Assembly: GCA_046313675.1 (NCBI GenBank)
Contig: JBKBXU010000018.1
Location: forward strand, 1 to 26,194
Length of the DNA stretch: 26,194 nt
Direction of reading: 5' to 3'
Source: JBKBXU01 sp046313675
GTDB taxonomy: Bacteria > Bacteroidota > Bacteroidia > Cytophagales > Cytophagaceae
The notes below the pieces were generated by a model. It was not told where the DNA came from, ran no database searches, and was given only the letters and a program-made list of their open reading frames with translations. Positions 8,139 through 16,039 of the stretch are shown here, one piece after another (within the stretch, counting starts at the first letter, position 1; every line of letters starts with the position of its first letter). Position numbers and translations under genes: made by a program.

Positions 8139-8184
8139 AGGACAAAGTTAGTATTAATTCGCCTATTAAGCAATCTTTACACTA
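7072..8184 (-). mobile_element. IS630-family insertion sequence flanked by TA duplication
   Basis: The element occupies 7074-8182 (1,109 bp) between TA dinucleotides at 7072-7073 and 8183-8184, the target duplication expected for IS630/Tc1-mariner elements. Its ends are short inverted repeats, ATGTGAAGATT on the left and GTGTAAAGATT (read inward from the right), 9 of 11 matching. It carries a single transposase gene filling nearly its whole length. It lies inside the large T9SS gene in the same orientation. The intact frames of both the transposase and the two host-gene halves suggest a recent insertion. Confidence 0.9.
8143..8173 (-). promoter_or_regulatory. Bacteroidota-type promoter inside the right end of the IS
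   Basis: On the minus strand TTG (8173-8171), 20 bases, then TAACTTTG (8150-8143), an exact match to the Bacteroidota -33 TTG / -7 TAnnTTTG consensus. The TTG overlaps the terminal inverted repeat. The -7 element ends only four bases before the transposase ATG, which implies a leaderless or nearly leaderless mRNA. Confidence 0.6.
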
Positions 8185-10940
8185 ATGTTCAATTCGGAAG
8201 ATCCAGCATTAAACATCTTAGGGTCGTTGGATGAAATGAGCAGGTTCTTGCAGCTAAGTTCAATGTCGCTTAGCACAATTTCCCCTTCAAGAAATTGAAT
8301 GGTATGGCTTACATGCAGGTCCTCGGTGATATTCCAACTTCCTTCACCATGAAAGCTTACATTGGTTAGGCTTTTTCCTTTTGAGGCAATGATACGGTTC
8401 TCTTCTTCTCCTTTAAAAATAACTGTGCCGTTAAGGGCGCTGTTAATCTGCTCATCTAATATAAAATGTCCGTAAATGCTAAGGGATTTGTCTTCCGGAA
8501 GATGGAAAACGACATTGTAATTTATATCCGTCCATTCCATGTTTTGGCAGAAAGCATGGTCGTTAATACTTACTACTTGCCCATTGGCGCTGAAAGACTC
8601 TTCAGTGAAAAAGACGTTATCTAAAAAGGTTGGCAGCCCATAACCTCCACTTCCACCGGGTTCATCAGACCAGGAGGTGGCATCTTCCCAGTTTCCTGAA
8701 CCAGCTACCCAAAATAAATTCTTAACTTCAGGCTCAGTAAAAATCCAGCCGGAAGTATTGTTGTATCCGAAAGATTCCTGCGCAAGGAATACTGCATTGC
8801 CCGATGCGGTAACGTTGTTGATGGACAAGCCTGTTACGGAAATAATGCCCTCACTTTTGTAGATGTTGGCCGGATGTTCTTCGGAGGTGGATTGAAGAAA
8901 AATAAAGTTGAGAGAATTTCGATCAGCTAAAAGTTCTTCCACAATGGTTTGGGTTTGACCTTCTTCCAAAATATAGGTTTTGGAAGGACTAAGGCTGAGT
9001 GTGTAAAATGTATTAGATCCGTTTATTAATCCATCGGACGTGAATGATACTTCATGAAAAGAAACTTCGGCATCTTCGGTATGGATGGTGCCTGTTCCGG
9101 AGGTGTTTTCGAATATCACCTTGTTAAGGTGTAATGGGTTTTCAAGGTTAATGTTCACCAGACTTGCTTCCAAGTCGGTTAGTACAATAGTAGATGAACC
9201 TGCATCAAAGTTTAAATCTTCAGCATTTTCGGCTGTCCAGCCTTGTCCGGTTAGTGTGATAAAGGAAGTTCCGAATGTGATGTTTACAGGGCCTTCAGGT
9301 AGAATGTTAAATGCCTCAGAGCTTACAGGGTAATCGTTTGTGTGAAAAGAGCCATTGGTTACAACGATCTTCTTATGTGTATGCAGTGGGTTGGTAAGGC
9401 TGTATGAACCGATATTTCCTGTGGAAGAAAAATAAAGAGAGGCATGTAATGAAACTCCGGCTGTAAAGATCGTTTCACTTTGGTCTGCCTGAAATATAAT
9501 GTTACCAGGAAAGTCAGCAATCATATGTTCATGTAAGGCTACCGAACCAGCGATGTTCAGGTTGGCATTGGCGTTGCCGCTGAGCCTGGAATTGGGCGGT
9601 ACTCCATCCCAAACCATGTTGCGGCAGTAAGCTTCTCCGGTTATTTCTACCGACTGATTTTCGTCGCTAAAGGATTGAGCTGTAAAATAGACATTGTCTA
9701 TGGTCGATGGTGGGCATTCTCCGCCAATTCCTCCCGGCTCTGTTGACCAATGGAGGCCTTCTTCCCAGTTTCCGCTGTCTCCGACCCAATAAAGATCTCT
9801 GGGTTCTAAATTGGAGGTCATTTCCCATCCGGATGTGCTTCCTGTAGCAATGGAATTCGTCGCCTGAAAAGTAGCTCCTCCTGTGGCAATGATGTTGTCA
9901 AGGGTAACATAAGAGAGGTTTATCGTTCCTTCTGGTTTGTGAATGAAAGCTGCTTGGTTATCATTGGTTTTAATAGTAATAAGTTCTGCACATGTACCCT
10001 CTGCAAATAGCTCCCCTTGGATGTTTAAGGTGTTGTCTCCTTCCAAGGTATAGGTTTTTCCTTTTGTAAGGATTAAATTGTTAATAGTGCTGTTCCCTAT
10101 TATGAATGAATTTGAAGCAAGGGTAACATTGTTAAAATGGATTGGTGAGCCTTCGGAAGCAAGAAGACTGATGTTTGAAAAATCTCCTAAGCTTACATTG
10201 TGGAAATGCAGGTCTCCATCCAAAGAGCTGTTTAGCAAGGTTCGCGTTTTAATTAGAGAGGTGCCGGCATCCAAAGTAAGATTGCTTGAAGAGTACTGCC
10301 AACTTTCTTTAATAGTTAAAACAGAGCTTGTGAGTTGAAGAGTTTTTGTGTTTTCTGAATTTATTAAAAAATGCTGGCAGGTGACCTCTACATTGTTTGT
10401 ATTTAAAGTTCCTCCGATAAAGGTTAAGGCTCCTTGTAGCATTAAGTCATTTTGGAGCGTCCAATGGGCAGTTTCTGTACCATCAAATATCAGATTAGAG
10501 TTAAATTTCCGGCCTGCCCAACGTATTATATTGTTGGGATTATCCCCTTTCATCATTATTGCTCCACCATCTAATGAAAAGAAAACTTTTTCAGAGAGAA
10601 GCAAAGTTCCGAAGATTTCAAGGTTGACCTGATCTTTTTGTAACACCATTATATGGTCGTTTAGATTAGTCCAATCCATATTTCGACATTGAGCGTTTTG
10701 TATATCTAAATATAATGGAGAATAATATTCTGGAAGGGCGTCGGGAAAAGAATGCTCATCAAAAAAGACATCATCGTCAGGGGAGGGGAGTTGGGTCTGT
10801 TTGTCAGTGCCTCCGGAAGAAGTTGCCCAGTGATTAAGGTCGGACCAGTTGCCACCACCACCTACCCAATAGTATTCAGCGGCCGATAAAGGAAATGAGA
10901 AGATGGTAATGATCCAAAGGACTGCAAAAAAGCGTTTCAT
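8166..10940 (-). CDS. 5' fragment of the split gene: signal peptide and repeats 1-3
   Basis: A 924-residue frame with an N-terminal signal peptide (residues 1-20, hydrophobic FFAVLWIITIFSFPLSA, cleavage near SAA-EYY). Three long repeats begin with the same aromatic signature: YYWVGGGGNWSDLNHW (23-38), LYWVGDSGNWEEGLHW (383-398) and LFWVAGSGNWEDATSW (742-757). Each is followed about 20 residues later by a D/N-V-(Y/F)-F strand and then by a C-(R/Q)-N-M-x-W motif (85-90, 439-444, 798-803). The rest is a run of short beta strands, as in secreted beta-helix or beta-strand repeat proteins. The last native residue is I919; the final SVKIA and the stop codon come from the insertion sequence. It lacks the sorting domain, so if made it would be released into the periplasm and not delivered by T9SS. 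Function unknown; adhesin-like by analogy only. Confidence 0.85.
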   Translation of the reverse strand: MKRFFAVLWIITIFSFPLSAAEYYWVGGGGNWSDLNHWATSSGGTDKQTQLPSPDDDVFFDEHSFPDALPEYYSPLYLDIQNAQCRNMDWTNLNDHIMVLQKDQVNLEIFGTLLLSEKVFFSLDGGAIMMKGDNPNNIIRWAGRKFNSNLIFDGTETAHWTLQNDLMLQGALTFIGGTLNTNNVEVTCQHFLINSENTKTLQLTSSVLTIKESWQYSSSNLTLDAGTSLIKTRTLLNSSLDGDLHFHNVSLGDFSNISLLASEGSPIHFNNVTLASNSFIIGNSTINNLILTKGKTYTLEGDNTLNIQGELFAEGTCAELITIKTNDNQAAFIHKPEGTINLSYVTLDNIIATGGATFQATNSIATGSTSGWEMTSNLEPRDLYWVGDSGNWEEGLHWSTEPGGIGGECPPSTIDNVYFTAQSFSDENQSVEITGEAYCRNMVWDGVPPNSRLSGNANANLNIAGSVALHEHMIADFPGNIIFQADQSETIFTAGVSLHASLYFSSTGNIGSYSLTNPLHTHKKIVVTNGSFHTNDYPVSSEAFNILPEGPVNITFGTSFITLTGQGWTAENAEDLNFDAGSSTIVLTDLEASLVNINLENPLHLNKVIFENTSGTGTIHTEDAEVSFHEVSFTSDGLINGSNTFYTLSLSPSKTYILEEGQTQTIVEELLADRNSLNFIFLQSTSEEHPANIYKSEGIISVTGLSINNVTASGNAVFLAQESFGYNNTSGWIFTEPEVKNLFWVAGSGNWEDATSWSDEPGGSGGYGLPTFLDNVFFTEESFSANGQVVSINDHAFCQNMEWTDINYNVVFHLPEDKSLSIYGHFILDEQINSALNGTVIFKGEEENRIIASKGKSLTNVSFHGEGSWNITEDLHVSHTIQFLEGEIVLSDIELSCKNLLISSNDPKMFNAGSSELNISVKIA

Positions 10941-11137
10941 TATATTAAAATTGAATTTTAAAACTTAATGGAGATTGTTTAGCTGATCTCCGGATTTGAC
11001 TTATATATATTCTAAAAATGCTATATAAGTAACCCTGTTGAAGGGATGTGTAATAATACTCTTTTTTTTATTTTTTTGGCGAAGGAATATCTCCATTGGG
11101 GAGAATTTTTATTTCAAGGCTCTTTTATAAAGTGGTT

Positions 11138-11220
11138 TCTCTCGCCTCCTCGCTTTCCGCTCTCACTCCTCGTTTTCTTTTTCCGCTCTCCGCTCTCCGC
11201 TCTTTTTCGCTCTTCGCTTT
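11138..11220. repeat. Low-complexity CCGCTCT-type repeat
   Basis: Almost pure pyrimidine on the plus strand, built from variants of CGCTCTC, CGCTTTC and CTCCTCG, with two overlapping exact copies of GCTCTCCGCTCT at 11185-11196 and 11192-11203. The complementary form AGAGCGGAGAGC recurs at 20835-20846 in another intergenic region, so it is probably a dispersed intergenic sequence. Confidence 0.5.
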
Positions 11221-11233
11221 GTTTTTTTATACA

Positions 11234-11265
11234 AAAGAAGAGGAGACCAAAGCCTCCTCTTCTTT
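11234..11265 (-). terminator. Hairpin terminator after the AsmA-like gene
   Basis: AAAGAAGAGGAG pairs perfectly with CTCCTCTTCTTT apart from the loop side (11-bp stem 11234-11244 with 11255-11265, plus one further G-C pair inward). It begins 20 bases beyond the stop codon of the AsmA-like gene. On the minus strand the stem ends in CTTCTTTT and the following T-tract is short, so termination could be moderate or the hairpin may mainly protect the 3' end. Confidence 0.6.
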
Positions 11266-11285
11266 AAGTAAAGAATTTTACTGCT

Positions 11286-14200
11286 TTACTGACTCGCATC
11301 GCCTATAAACGGAACCCTACGTTCTATACTTTCCATAATGTCCATTATATTTCCCACGCCAAAGGAATCAAATAATCCCTGGTTAAGGCTGTCGAGAATC
11401 AATCCCAAAAAGGGCTGGCCTTCTCTTCTTTCAACATCCATGTCTCCCGGTGTAAAATCGTCTGTTCCTTCTATGTTGTCCGTATTTACAAGTCGGTCTG
11501 CAATGCTGCTGATTACCGTAGTCGGAAATCCGGGTTCTTCCGGACCTTCTTCCAACAGTTCTATGCTTAAGCCTTCATAACTTGCATGCAATTCTCCTTG
11601 TGCTCCATGTCGGTTTCCTTCGCCTTCAAACCTGAAGTGGTGCATCTGGCCTTCCTCAATTCTGGTGAAAGCGATGTATTCCAGTGCAGGATTAAGCTTT
11701 TCCAGGTTTAATTGATCCATGCCTCCGGAGAATGAAAAGTATTTCTCCGGATCAAGTATGGCCAGGAGCAGCTGCCCATGGAAATCACCCGTTCCCATAA
11801 GGTCAAAAGTAAAATCAATGGTAGTATGCTCATACCCTTCGGTAGGCCTGTTAAGCACATCATATGCTGTTGCATGAAAATCCTCAAAGGTAAAGGCGCC
11901 CGATGTGTGTCCTCCTTCTGCAAGCTCTTCATATTCTATATAACCGTTTTTAAGTTTAATTCGATTAATATCTATTTTAAAGTCAAGCGTAGTCAATTGA
12001 TCATGTGGGAATAATGGTGGCTGAGGTTCCTCCGAAGGAACGTGTCTGTCAACAAATATTTCCCAATCAAAGTCGCTTACCTGTATCAAATCAGCTACAA
12101 AGTCCATTTCCATGAGTGCCTGATAATCCAGTTTTTCTATCTGAAGGATGCCAACTTCCAGATCCATACGCTGGGTTTCTTCTCCTACAACTTCGGCAAA
12201 TACAATCTTTTCATACCTTGGCTTTAACTTAAAATTGTGTAAGTTCAGCGTCTGTTCGGAGCTGTTTGCCGCGAAATTTTCAAGGCTTATATCGTACAAG
12301 TGCGTAGGCCTGGTCTCCAGCACATCGATGCCTAACTCAAAATGATCTGCAAAGAAGAACCGTTCCGGTGATTCGGCAGCCGCAGAATCCAGGCGTATGT
12401 CGTCCATGGATAGGGTCAATCCCCGTGTTTTGATAAGCATAGGCTCTTCTTCCTCTTCTCCCTGATCCATTTCAATATCCAGATTGGCTGATTCAATGGT
12501 GAAATTACCAATGGTTAACAAGGCTACAAATTCGGAGAGTTCAGCAGGGATCATCTTTGGATCAAATCCTTCCGCTGGTTCCTGATCGTTTTCTTCACCA
12601 TTGCCATTTTCATTCTGAGGTGCCTCCAAATGTGCTGTGATATGAGGTTCTATTAAGGCTATGCCTTTTACATGCGTCGCTTCTCCTTGCTGGAGCTCGC
12701 CCCATTCAGTGAAGTTTATTTGCAATGCATCCAGGCTAGCATTCAGTTCAGGTGAAGCGGTAGCTGCTATATGCAGGTTGTTAACAAATAAACCGCTGTC
12801 GGTAGAGAACATAAAATTGTCAGCAAAAGCCGCTATGTTCTCGTTTTGCTTAAAATTTAACCCTTTGGTGGCATTAAAGGACATCGATGAGGCGTACATA
12901 AAACGTTCGCTGCTGTAAGCTGCTGCTGAATCCAGTCGTATACCTGCAACATTGATGTCAAGGTTTGGAACCTCAATATACATTTCCTCTTCCCCATGCA
13001 AGGTGGCCTGTATGTCAGCATTTGAAACCGAAACATTTCCTATGGTAAGTAAGGCTACAAATTCCTCCAACTCCTTATGAAACTCCATGCGAAATCCTCT
13101 TTCTTGCGGGGATTCCTCAACATCTTCTTCATCAACCTCGATTTCCATGTTTGCTCTTATTACCGGTCTGTTGACGGCAATAGATTGAACATGTGTTGCC
13201 AGTCCCTGCTGTAGCCTTCCCCATTGGGTAAACCCAATAGTAAGTGACTCGAGGGAAGCCTCCAATTCTGCATCTCCGGGATAGCGGACATTGCGTACGG
13301 ACAAACCTCTGTCGGTGGAAGCCTGTAAATGATCTGTTGAGAGCAACAGTTCGCCATTTTCTCTTACTGCTATTCCATGGCTTGCATTAACAGCTACATT
13401 GGAAGCATACATAAATCGGTTTGGATCTTTTGCTCCCTGATCATCCAGCCTGATGTTGGTAAGATTCAGGTTAAGATCCGGCACCGCAACATTCATGTGA
13501 TCGTCGTTGTCCTGAACATCTGCCCTGATACTTGCATGGTTGACGGCAAATGAACCGATGGTCAATAAGGGGACAATGTCATTGACGTCCTGATGCAGGT
13601 CCATTTGAAAACCTCGTTGCCCGTTCCCATTTCCTCCATTGTTGCCATTAACCTGAATGTTTGCATTTACATTTGGCCGGTTCAGGGCTATGGATTCAAT
13701 GTGTGTTGGTTCCCCATGCTGCAGGTTTGGCCATTCCGTAAAGTTTACGTTCAGGCTTTCCATGGTCACTGTGGAATTGTCCAAAGCTCTTCCCTGTACT
13801 TTAATGTTATTGACGAATACACCGGAATCGCTTGCCATCAGAAACATATCGGTGCTTACAGACAGGTCGTTTCCTTGTTTTACCACTATGCCTTCACGTG
13901 TGAGAATAGAGGCATCAATGGCATACATAAAACGCTCCGGGTCATTGGCTCCGGCAGAATCGATTTTAATGTCTGTCATGTAAATGTTCAAGTCAGGAAC
14001 ACTTACTTCTGTGGTGTCGGGTCCATCCGGTATAAGAGCATGAATTTTTGTATTTCGTATGCGTATGGAATCCATGGTCAGGGTAAAGAAATGCGTATTT
14101 ACACCCTCATGCAAATCGACCTGAAATCCATTGGTGCCGGGAGAGCCAGTTTCTTTGGCACCTTTGCCCGGTCCGGTAGGCGGAGCTATAAATTCTATGT

Positions 14201-15149
14201 CAGAATTATGGACAAGCAAGTGTTCAGCATGTACAACTCCTCCAAGGATAAATACGCCCCAATCTTTCGTAGCCAGGTCAAGCTCTTCCATAGACAATGA
14301 AATATATGGTTCCGTCAGCCTTCGCTGGTCTGCTTTTTGTTGATATAATTCATCGTTTGTATTTACCAACAGGTTTCGGATTTGAAGCCCCTCGTCAGTA
14401 TCGGCGTGCAAAGAACCCAGGGAGCCGCTATACATACCCACCAGGTTAAAAATTGCGGAATCTTTTATACTTAGCTGAACGCGCTCTGAATAGATGAAGC
14501 GATCCTCATCGTAGGCTGCTGTTGAATCTATAAATACATCGTCAGCTAAGAGTCTTGCATTAGATAAAGAAATTTTATTCCAGTCATTTCCATCCTGTAT
14601 TTCAATGTCCAGATAGGCACTATCCAGTTCCAGGGTATTTAATAATATGGATTCTGCTATTCCCTCTATATCATTATGCAGGTTTAAAATATCAAAATCT
14701 TCTTCTGTTTCAAACAAGCGGATGTGTGCTACCGGATGATGGAAACGAAGTGCTGACAAATGAATGCGATTAGCAAATAAGAAACTCCATAAGTTAAACT
14801 GGCTTATGGTCAACCTGTCGGCCGTAATATTCATAAACGGCATTGCGGCATCATCTTCGCCTAATGTGTCCAGATGCTGCCTGTGCAGGTCTTCATTGGT
14901 AGAGAAATTTATACCATCAATCCTGATACGGAATGTCCGTAAACTCAGGTTGAGGTCATCCATTTCCAATTCATATAATCCGTCCGTGCCTTCCTTCACT
15001 TCCCGGCTGATCCTGTCTTTAAGATAATCATCCAGGAATACATCTGCCACAAATAATGCACCCATGATAAGTAGGGCAAATGACAGAAATATTATCGATA
15101 TTATTTTAAGAGCTTTCCCCCCCTTTTGCTCACTATTCTTCTCGCTCAT
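11286..15149 (-). CDS. AsmA/DUF748-like envelope protein with five internal repeats
   Basis: A 1,287-residue protein anchored by one N-terminal membrane helix (about 15-36) with the remainder presumably periplasmic. The start resembles AsmA-family proteins (short cytosolic tail, one helix, then a strand-rich 'LYELEMDDLNLSLRTF' segment in two parts). Five units of about 170-190 residues follow, each carrying D-(S/D)-x-(A/G)-A-x-x-x-x-R-F-(M/I/F)-(Y/F) at about 208-220, 397-409, 570-582, 740-752 and 920-932. They share other marks such as (F/L)T(E/Q)W-x-x-L-Q-x-G and LLTIG. The C-terminal part (about 1050-1200: YIEYEELAEGG, FSFSGGMDQLNLEKLNP, GELHASYEGL) has the look of DUF748/AsmA_2 domains. 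Such proteins are linked to outer-membrane biogenesis and lipid transport by analogy; that role is inferred. It has tandem AGGAGG motifs before its ATG and its own terminator. Confidence 0.75.
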   Translation of the reverse strand: MSEKNSEQKGGKALKIISIIFLSFALLIMGALFVADVFLDDYLKDRISREVKEGTDGLYELEMDDLNLSLRTFRIRIDGINFSTNEDLHRQHLDTLGEDDAAMPFMNITADRLTISQFNLWSFLFANRIHLSALRFHHPVAHIRLFETEEDFDILNLHNDIEGIAESILLNTLELDSAYLDIEIQDGNDWNKISLSNARLLADDVFIDSTAAYDEDRFIYSERVQLSIKDSAIFNLVGMYSGSLGSLHADTDEGLQIRNLLVNTNDELYQQKADQRRLTEPYISLSMEELDLATKDWGVFILGGVVHAEHLLVHNSDIEFIAPPTGPGKGAKETGSPGTNGFQVDLHEGVNTHFFTLTMDSIRIRNTKIHALIPDGPDTTEVSVPDLNIYMTDIKIDSAGANDPERFMYAIDASILTREGIVVKQGNDLSVSTDMFLMASDSGVFVNNIKVQGRALDNSTVTMESLNVNFTEWPNLQHGEPTHIESIALNRPNVNANIQVNGNNGGNGNGQRGFQMDLHQDVNDIVPLLTIGSFAVNHASIRADVQDNDDHMNVAVPDLNLNLTNIRLDDQGAKDPNRFMYASNVAVNASHGIAVRENGELLLSTDHLQASTDRGLSVRNVRYPGDAELEASLESLTIGFTQWGRLQQGLATHVQSIAVNRPVIRANMEIEVDEEDVEESPQERGFRMEFHKELEEFVALLTIGNVSVSNADIQATLHGEEEMYIEVPNLDINVAGIRLDSAAAYSSERFMYASSMSFNATKGLNFKQNENIAAFADNFMFSTDSGLFVNNLHIAATASPELNASLDALQINFTEWGELQQGEATHVKGIALIEPHITAHLEAPQNENGNGEENDQEPAEGFDPKMIPAELSEFVALLTIGNFTIESANLDIEMDQGEEEEEPMLIKTRGLTLSMDDIRLDSAAAESPERFFFADHFELGIDVLETRPTHLYDISLENFAANSSEQTLNLHNFKLKPRYEKIVFAEVVGEETQRMDLEVGILQIEKLDYQALMEMDFVADLIQVSDFDWEIFVDRHVPSEEPQPPLFPHDQLTTLDFKIDINRIKLKNGYIEYEELAEGGHTSGAFTFEDFHATAYDVLNRPTEGYEHTTIDFTFDLMGTGDFHGQLLLAILDPEKYFSFSGGMDQLNLEKLNPALEYIAFTRIEEGQMHHFRFEGEGNRHGAQGELHASYEGLSIELLEEGPEEPGFPTTVISSIADRLVNTDNIEGTDDFTPGDMDVERREGQPFLGLILDSLNQGLFDSFGVGNIMDIMESIERRVPFIGDASQ

Positions 15150-15160
15150 ATCCTATACAA

Positions 15161-15184
15161 CTCCTCCTTTTATCCTCCTTTTAT
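15161..15184 (-). promoter_or_regulatory. Tandem Shine-Dalgarno motifs before the AsmA-like gene
   Basis: On the minus strand the sequence reads ATAAAAGGAGG twice in tandem, ending 11 bases before the ATG at 15149. Two perfect anti-SD matches in a row are unusual for this phylum. The nearer copy has a slightly long spacer. Confidence 0.45.
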
Positions 15185-15334
15185 GAAAGCGATTGGACTT
15201 GTATTTTGTTATAGCAGAAGAAAACACGTCAGGATTTGAACCAAAGGGGCTCTCAACAGGCAATAGGGTTTTCTTTTCTTAGGTTAGTTTAAATTTGCTC
15301 TACTGGTTTGTAAATGAGATGATTGATGGGATAA

Positions 15335-15430
15335 TTATTTCTGTTTATACATCCATCGAATGAATAAAGACAAACCTATAATGCCAATAAGCAGGATGAT
15401 TATGGAGCCGGTGGTAACCTGATCAAACAT
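15335..15430 (-). CDS. 31-residue single-pass membrane miniprotein
   Basis: A 31-codon frame that starts with ATG and ends with TAA. The product begins MFDQVTTGS, continues with a strongly hydrophobic segment rich in I, L and G (about residues 9-24) and ends in the basic tail RWMYKQK, which predicts an N-out/C-in single membrane helix by the positive-inside rule. It lies 81 bases downstream of the stop of the cytochrome-b-like gene on the same strand and could be its subunit or a separate small membrane protein. I do not recognise a family. The composition (one clean helix, asymmetric charge) is unlike random intergenic translation, but length alone gives weak evidence. Confidence 0.5.
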   Translation of the reverse strand: MFDQVTTGSIIILLIGIIGLSLFIRWMYKQK

Positions 15431-15511
15431 TTTATAATTTTTAATTTGGTTGGACAAAGATAATTATTATCCTGTATAGTAGCAGTCAGATGGTTTAATT
15501 CTTTCTACGGT

Positions 15512-15964
15512 TCAGGTAAACCTAAACCATGGCCGGTGGGCGAAATATACCGTTCCTAATATGATAAGTATACTTATAAGTGTGTACCAGAAGGCAGTTT
15601 TATGTTTTTTTCGATCGTTTGCTGTCTTTTTTGTTTTAGTTCTCCCTATCTGGGCAAGTATTATGGCTACCATCATTCCAAAGATGTGTTCTACTCCCCA
15701 ATATCGAAGACTCTGCTCCTTCATGGCCGCTCCCATGTTTTGAAGTGCCCTATGTGTAAAAGGACTGTAAAATATATAAAGGATTAATCCAAGCAGGAGT
15801 TGCAGGTGTAAGCACCCTATGAGTAATGCCCCTGAAATATTGTCATACTTGCCGAACTGGGTTTTTCGGGTCATGCCCCGAATAGCAAAGAACAGCACCA
15901 TGCCTGCAGAAATTATTATCAGCCAGCGAGTCCATGAATGGGTAAGGAGGAGATGGAAATACAT
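15512..15964 (-). CDS. Cytochrome-b-like four-helix membrane protein
   Basis: A 150-residue membrane protein with about four helices (roughly 12-29, 44-65, 90-106, 124-141). Histidines lie near helix ends: H9 in THSWTRW, H53 in CLHLQ, H93 in VEHIFGM and H143 in FAHRPWFR. The HSWTRW start and the final AHRPWFR are typical of a short Bacteroidota family usually annotated 'cytochrome B', in which the histidines could ligate haem. Direct evidence for haem binding is not available from the sequence. No oxidase, reductase or cytochrome c gene is next to it, so its electron-transfer partner, if any, is unknown. The 31-residue miniprotein follows downstream. Confidence 0.7.
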   Translation of the reverse strand: MYFHLLLTHSWTRWLIIISAGMVLFFAIRGMTRKTQFGKYDNISGALLIGCLHLQLLLGLILYIFYSPFTHRALQNMGAAMKEQSLRYWGVEHIFGMMVAIILAQIGRTKTKKTANDRKKHKTAFWYTLISILIILGTVYFAHRPWFRFT

Positions 15965-16039
15965 TTACTGTTTTTTTAGAAAATTACAGCAAAGTATTTT
16001 AATTGCAAAATTGATCAACAGGCAGGAGTATAGAACATC

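Larger units (their letters stand above)
4982..10940 (-). pseudogene. Ancestral T9SS-exported four-repeat protein gene, split by an IS630 element
   Basis: The two large reading frames on either side of the insertion sequence are halves of one gene. On the minus strand the 5' half reads ...SSELNI up to base 8184 (residue 919); deleting 7073-8183 (element plus one copy of the duplicated TA) continues directly with RELFKNTSSNLQFNPG. The join gives 919 + 696 = 1,615 residues in one frame with no other lesion. The rebuilt segment (ELNIRELFKNTSSNLQFNPGTS) aligns with the intact equivalent in repeat 1 (VLTIKESWQYSSSNLTLDAGTS, residues 207-228). The ancestral product had a signal peptide, four ~355-residue repeats and a type A sorting domain, so it was a surface or secreted protein. 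As it stands the signal peptide and the sorting domain lie on different products. Confidence 0.85.
10941..11285. other. Intergenic region: promoter side of the T9SS gene, pyrimidine-rich repeat, terminator
   Basis: This 345-base gap has no believable gene. It holds the upstream region of the T9SS gene (AT-rich, 10941-11045), the simple pyrimidine-rich repeat at 11138-11220 and the terminator of the AsmA-like gene at 11234-11265. Two short ORFs on the plus strand (11046-11267, 11096-11308) are low-complexity artefacts of the repeat. Confidence 0.5.

Noticed and set aside
13593..14300. A 235-codon plus-strand frame
   Set aside because: It lies antisense inside the AsmA-like gene, whose repeats keep the opposite frame open; its product is low-complexity aromatic/cysteine-rich sequence without a domain.
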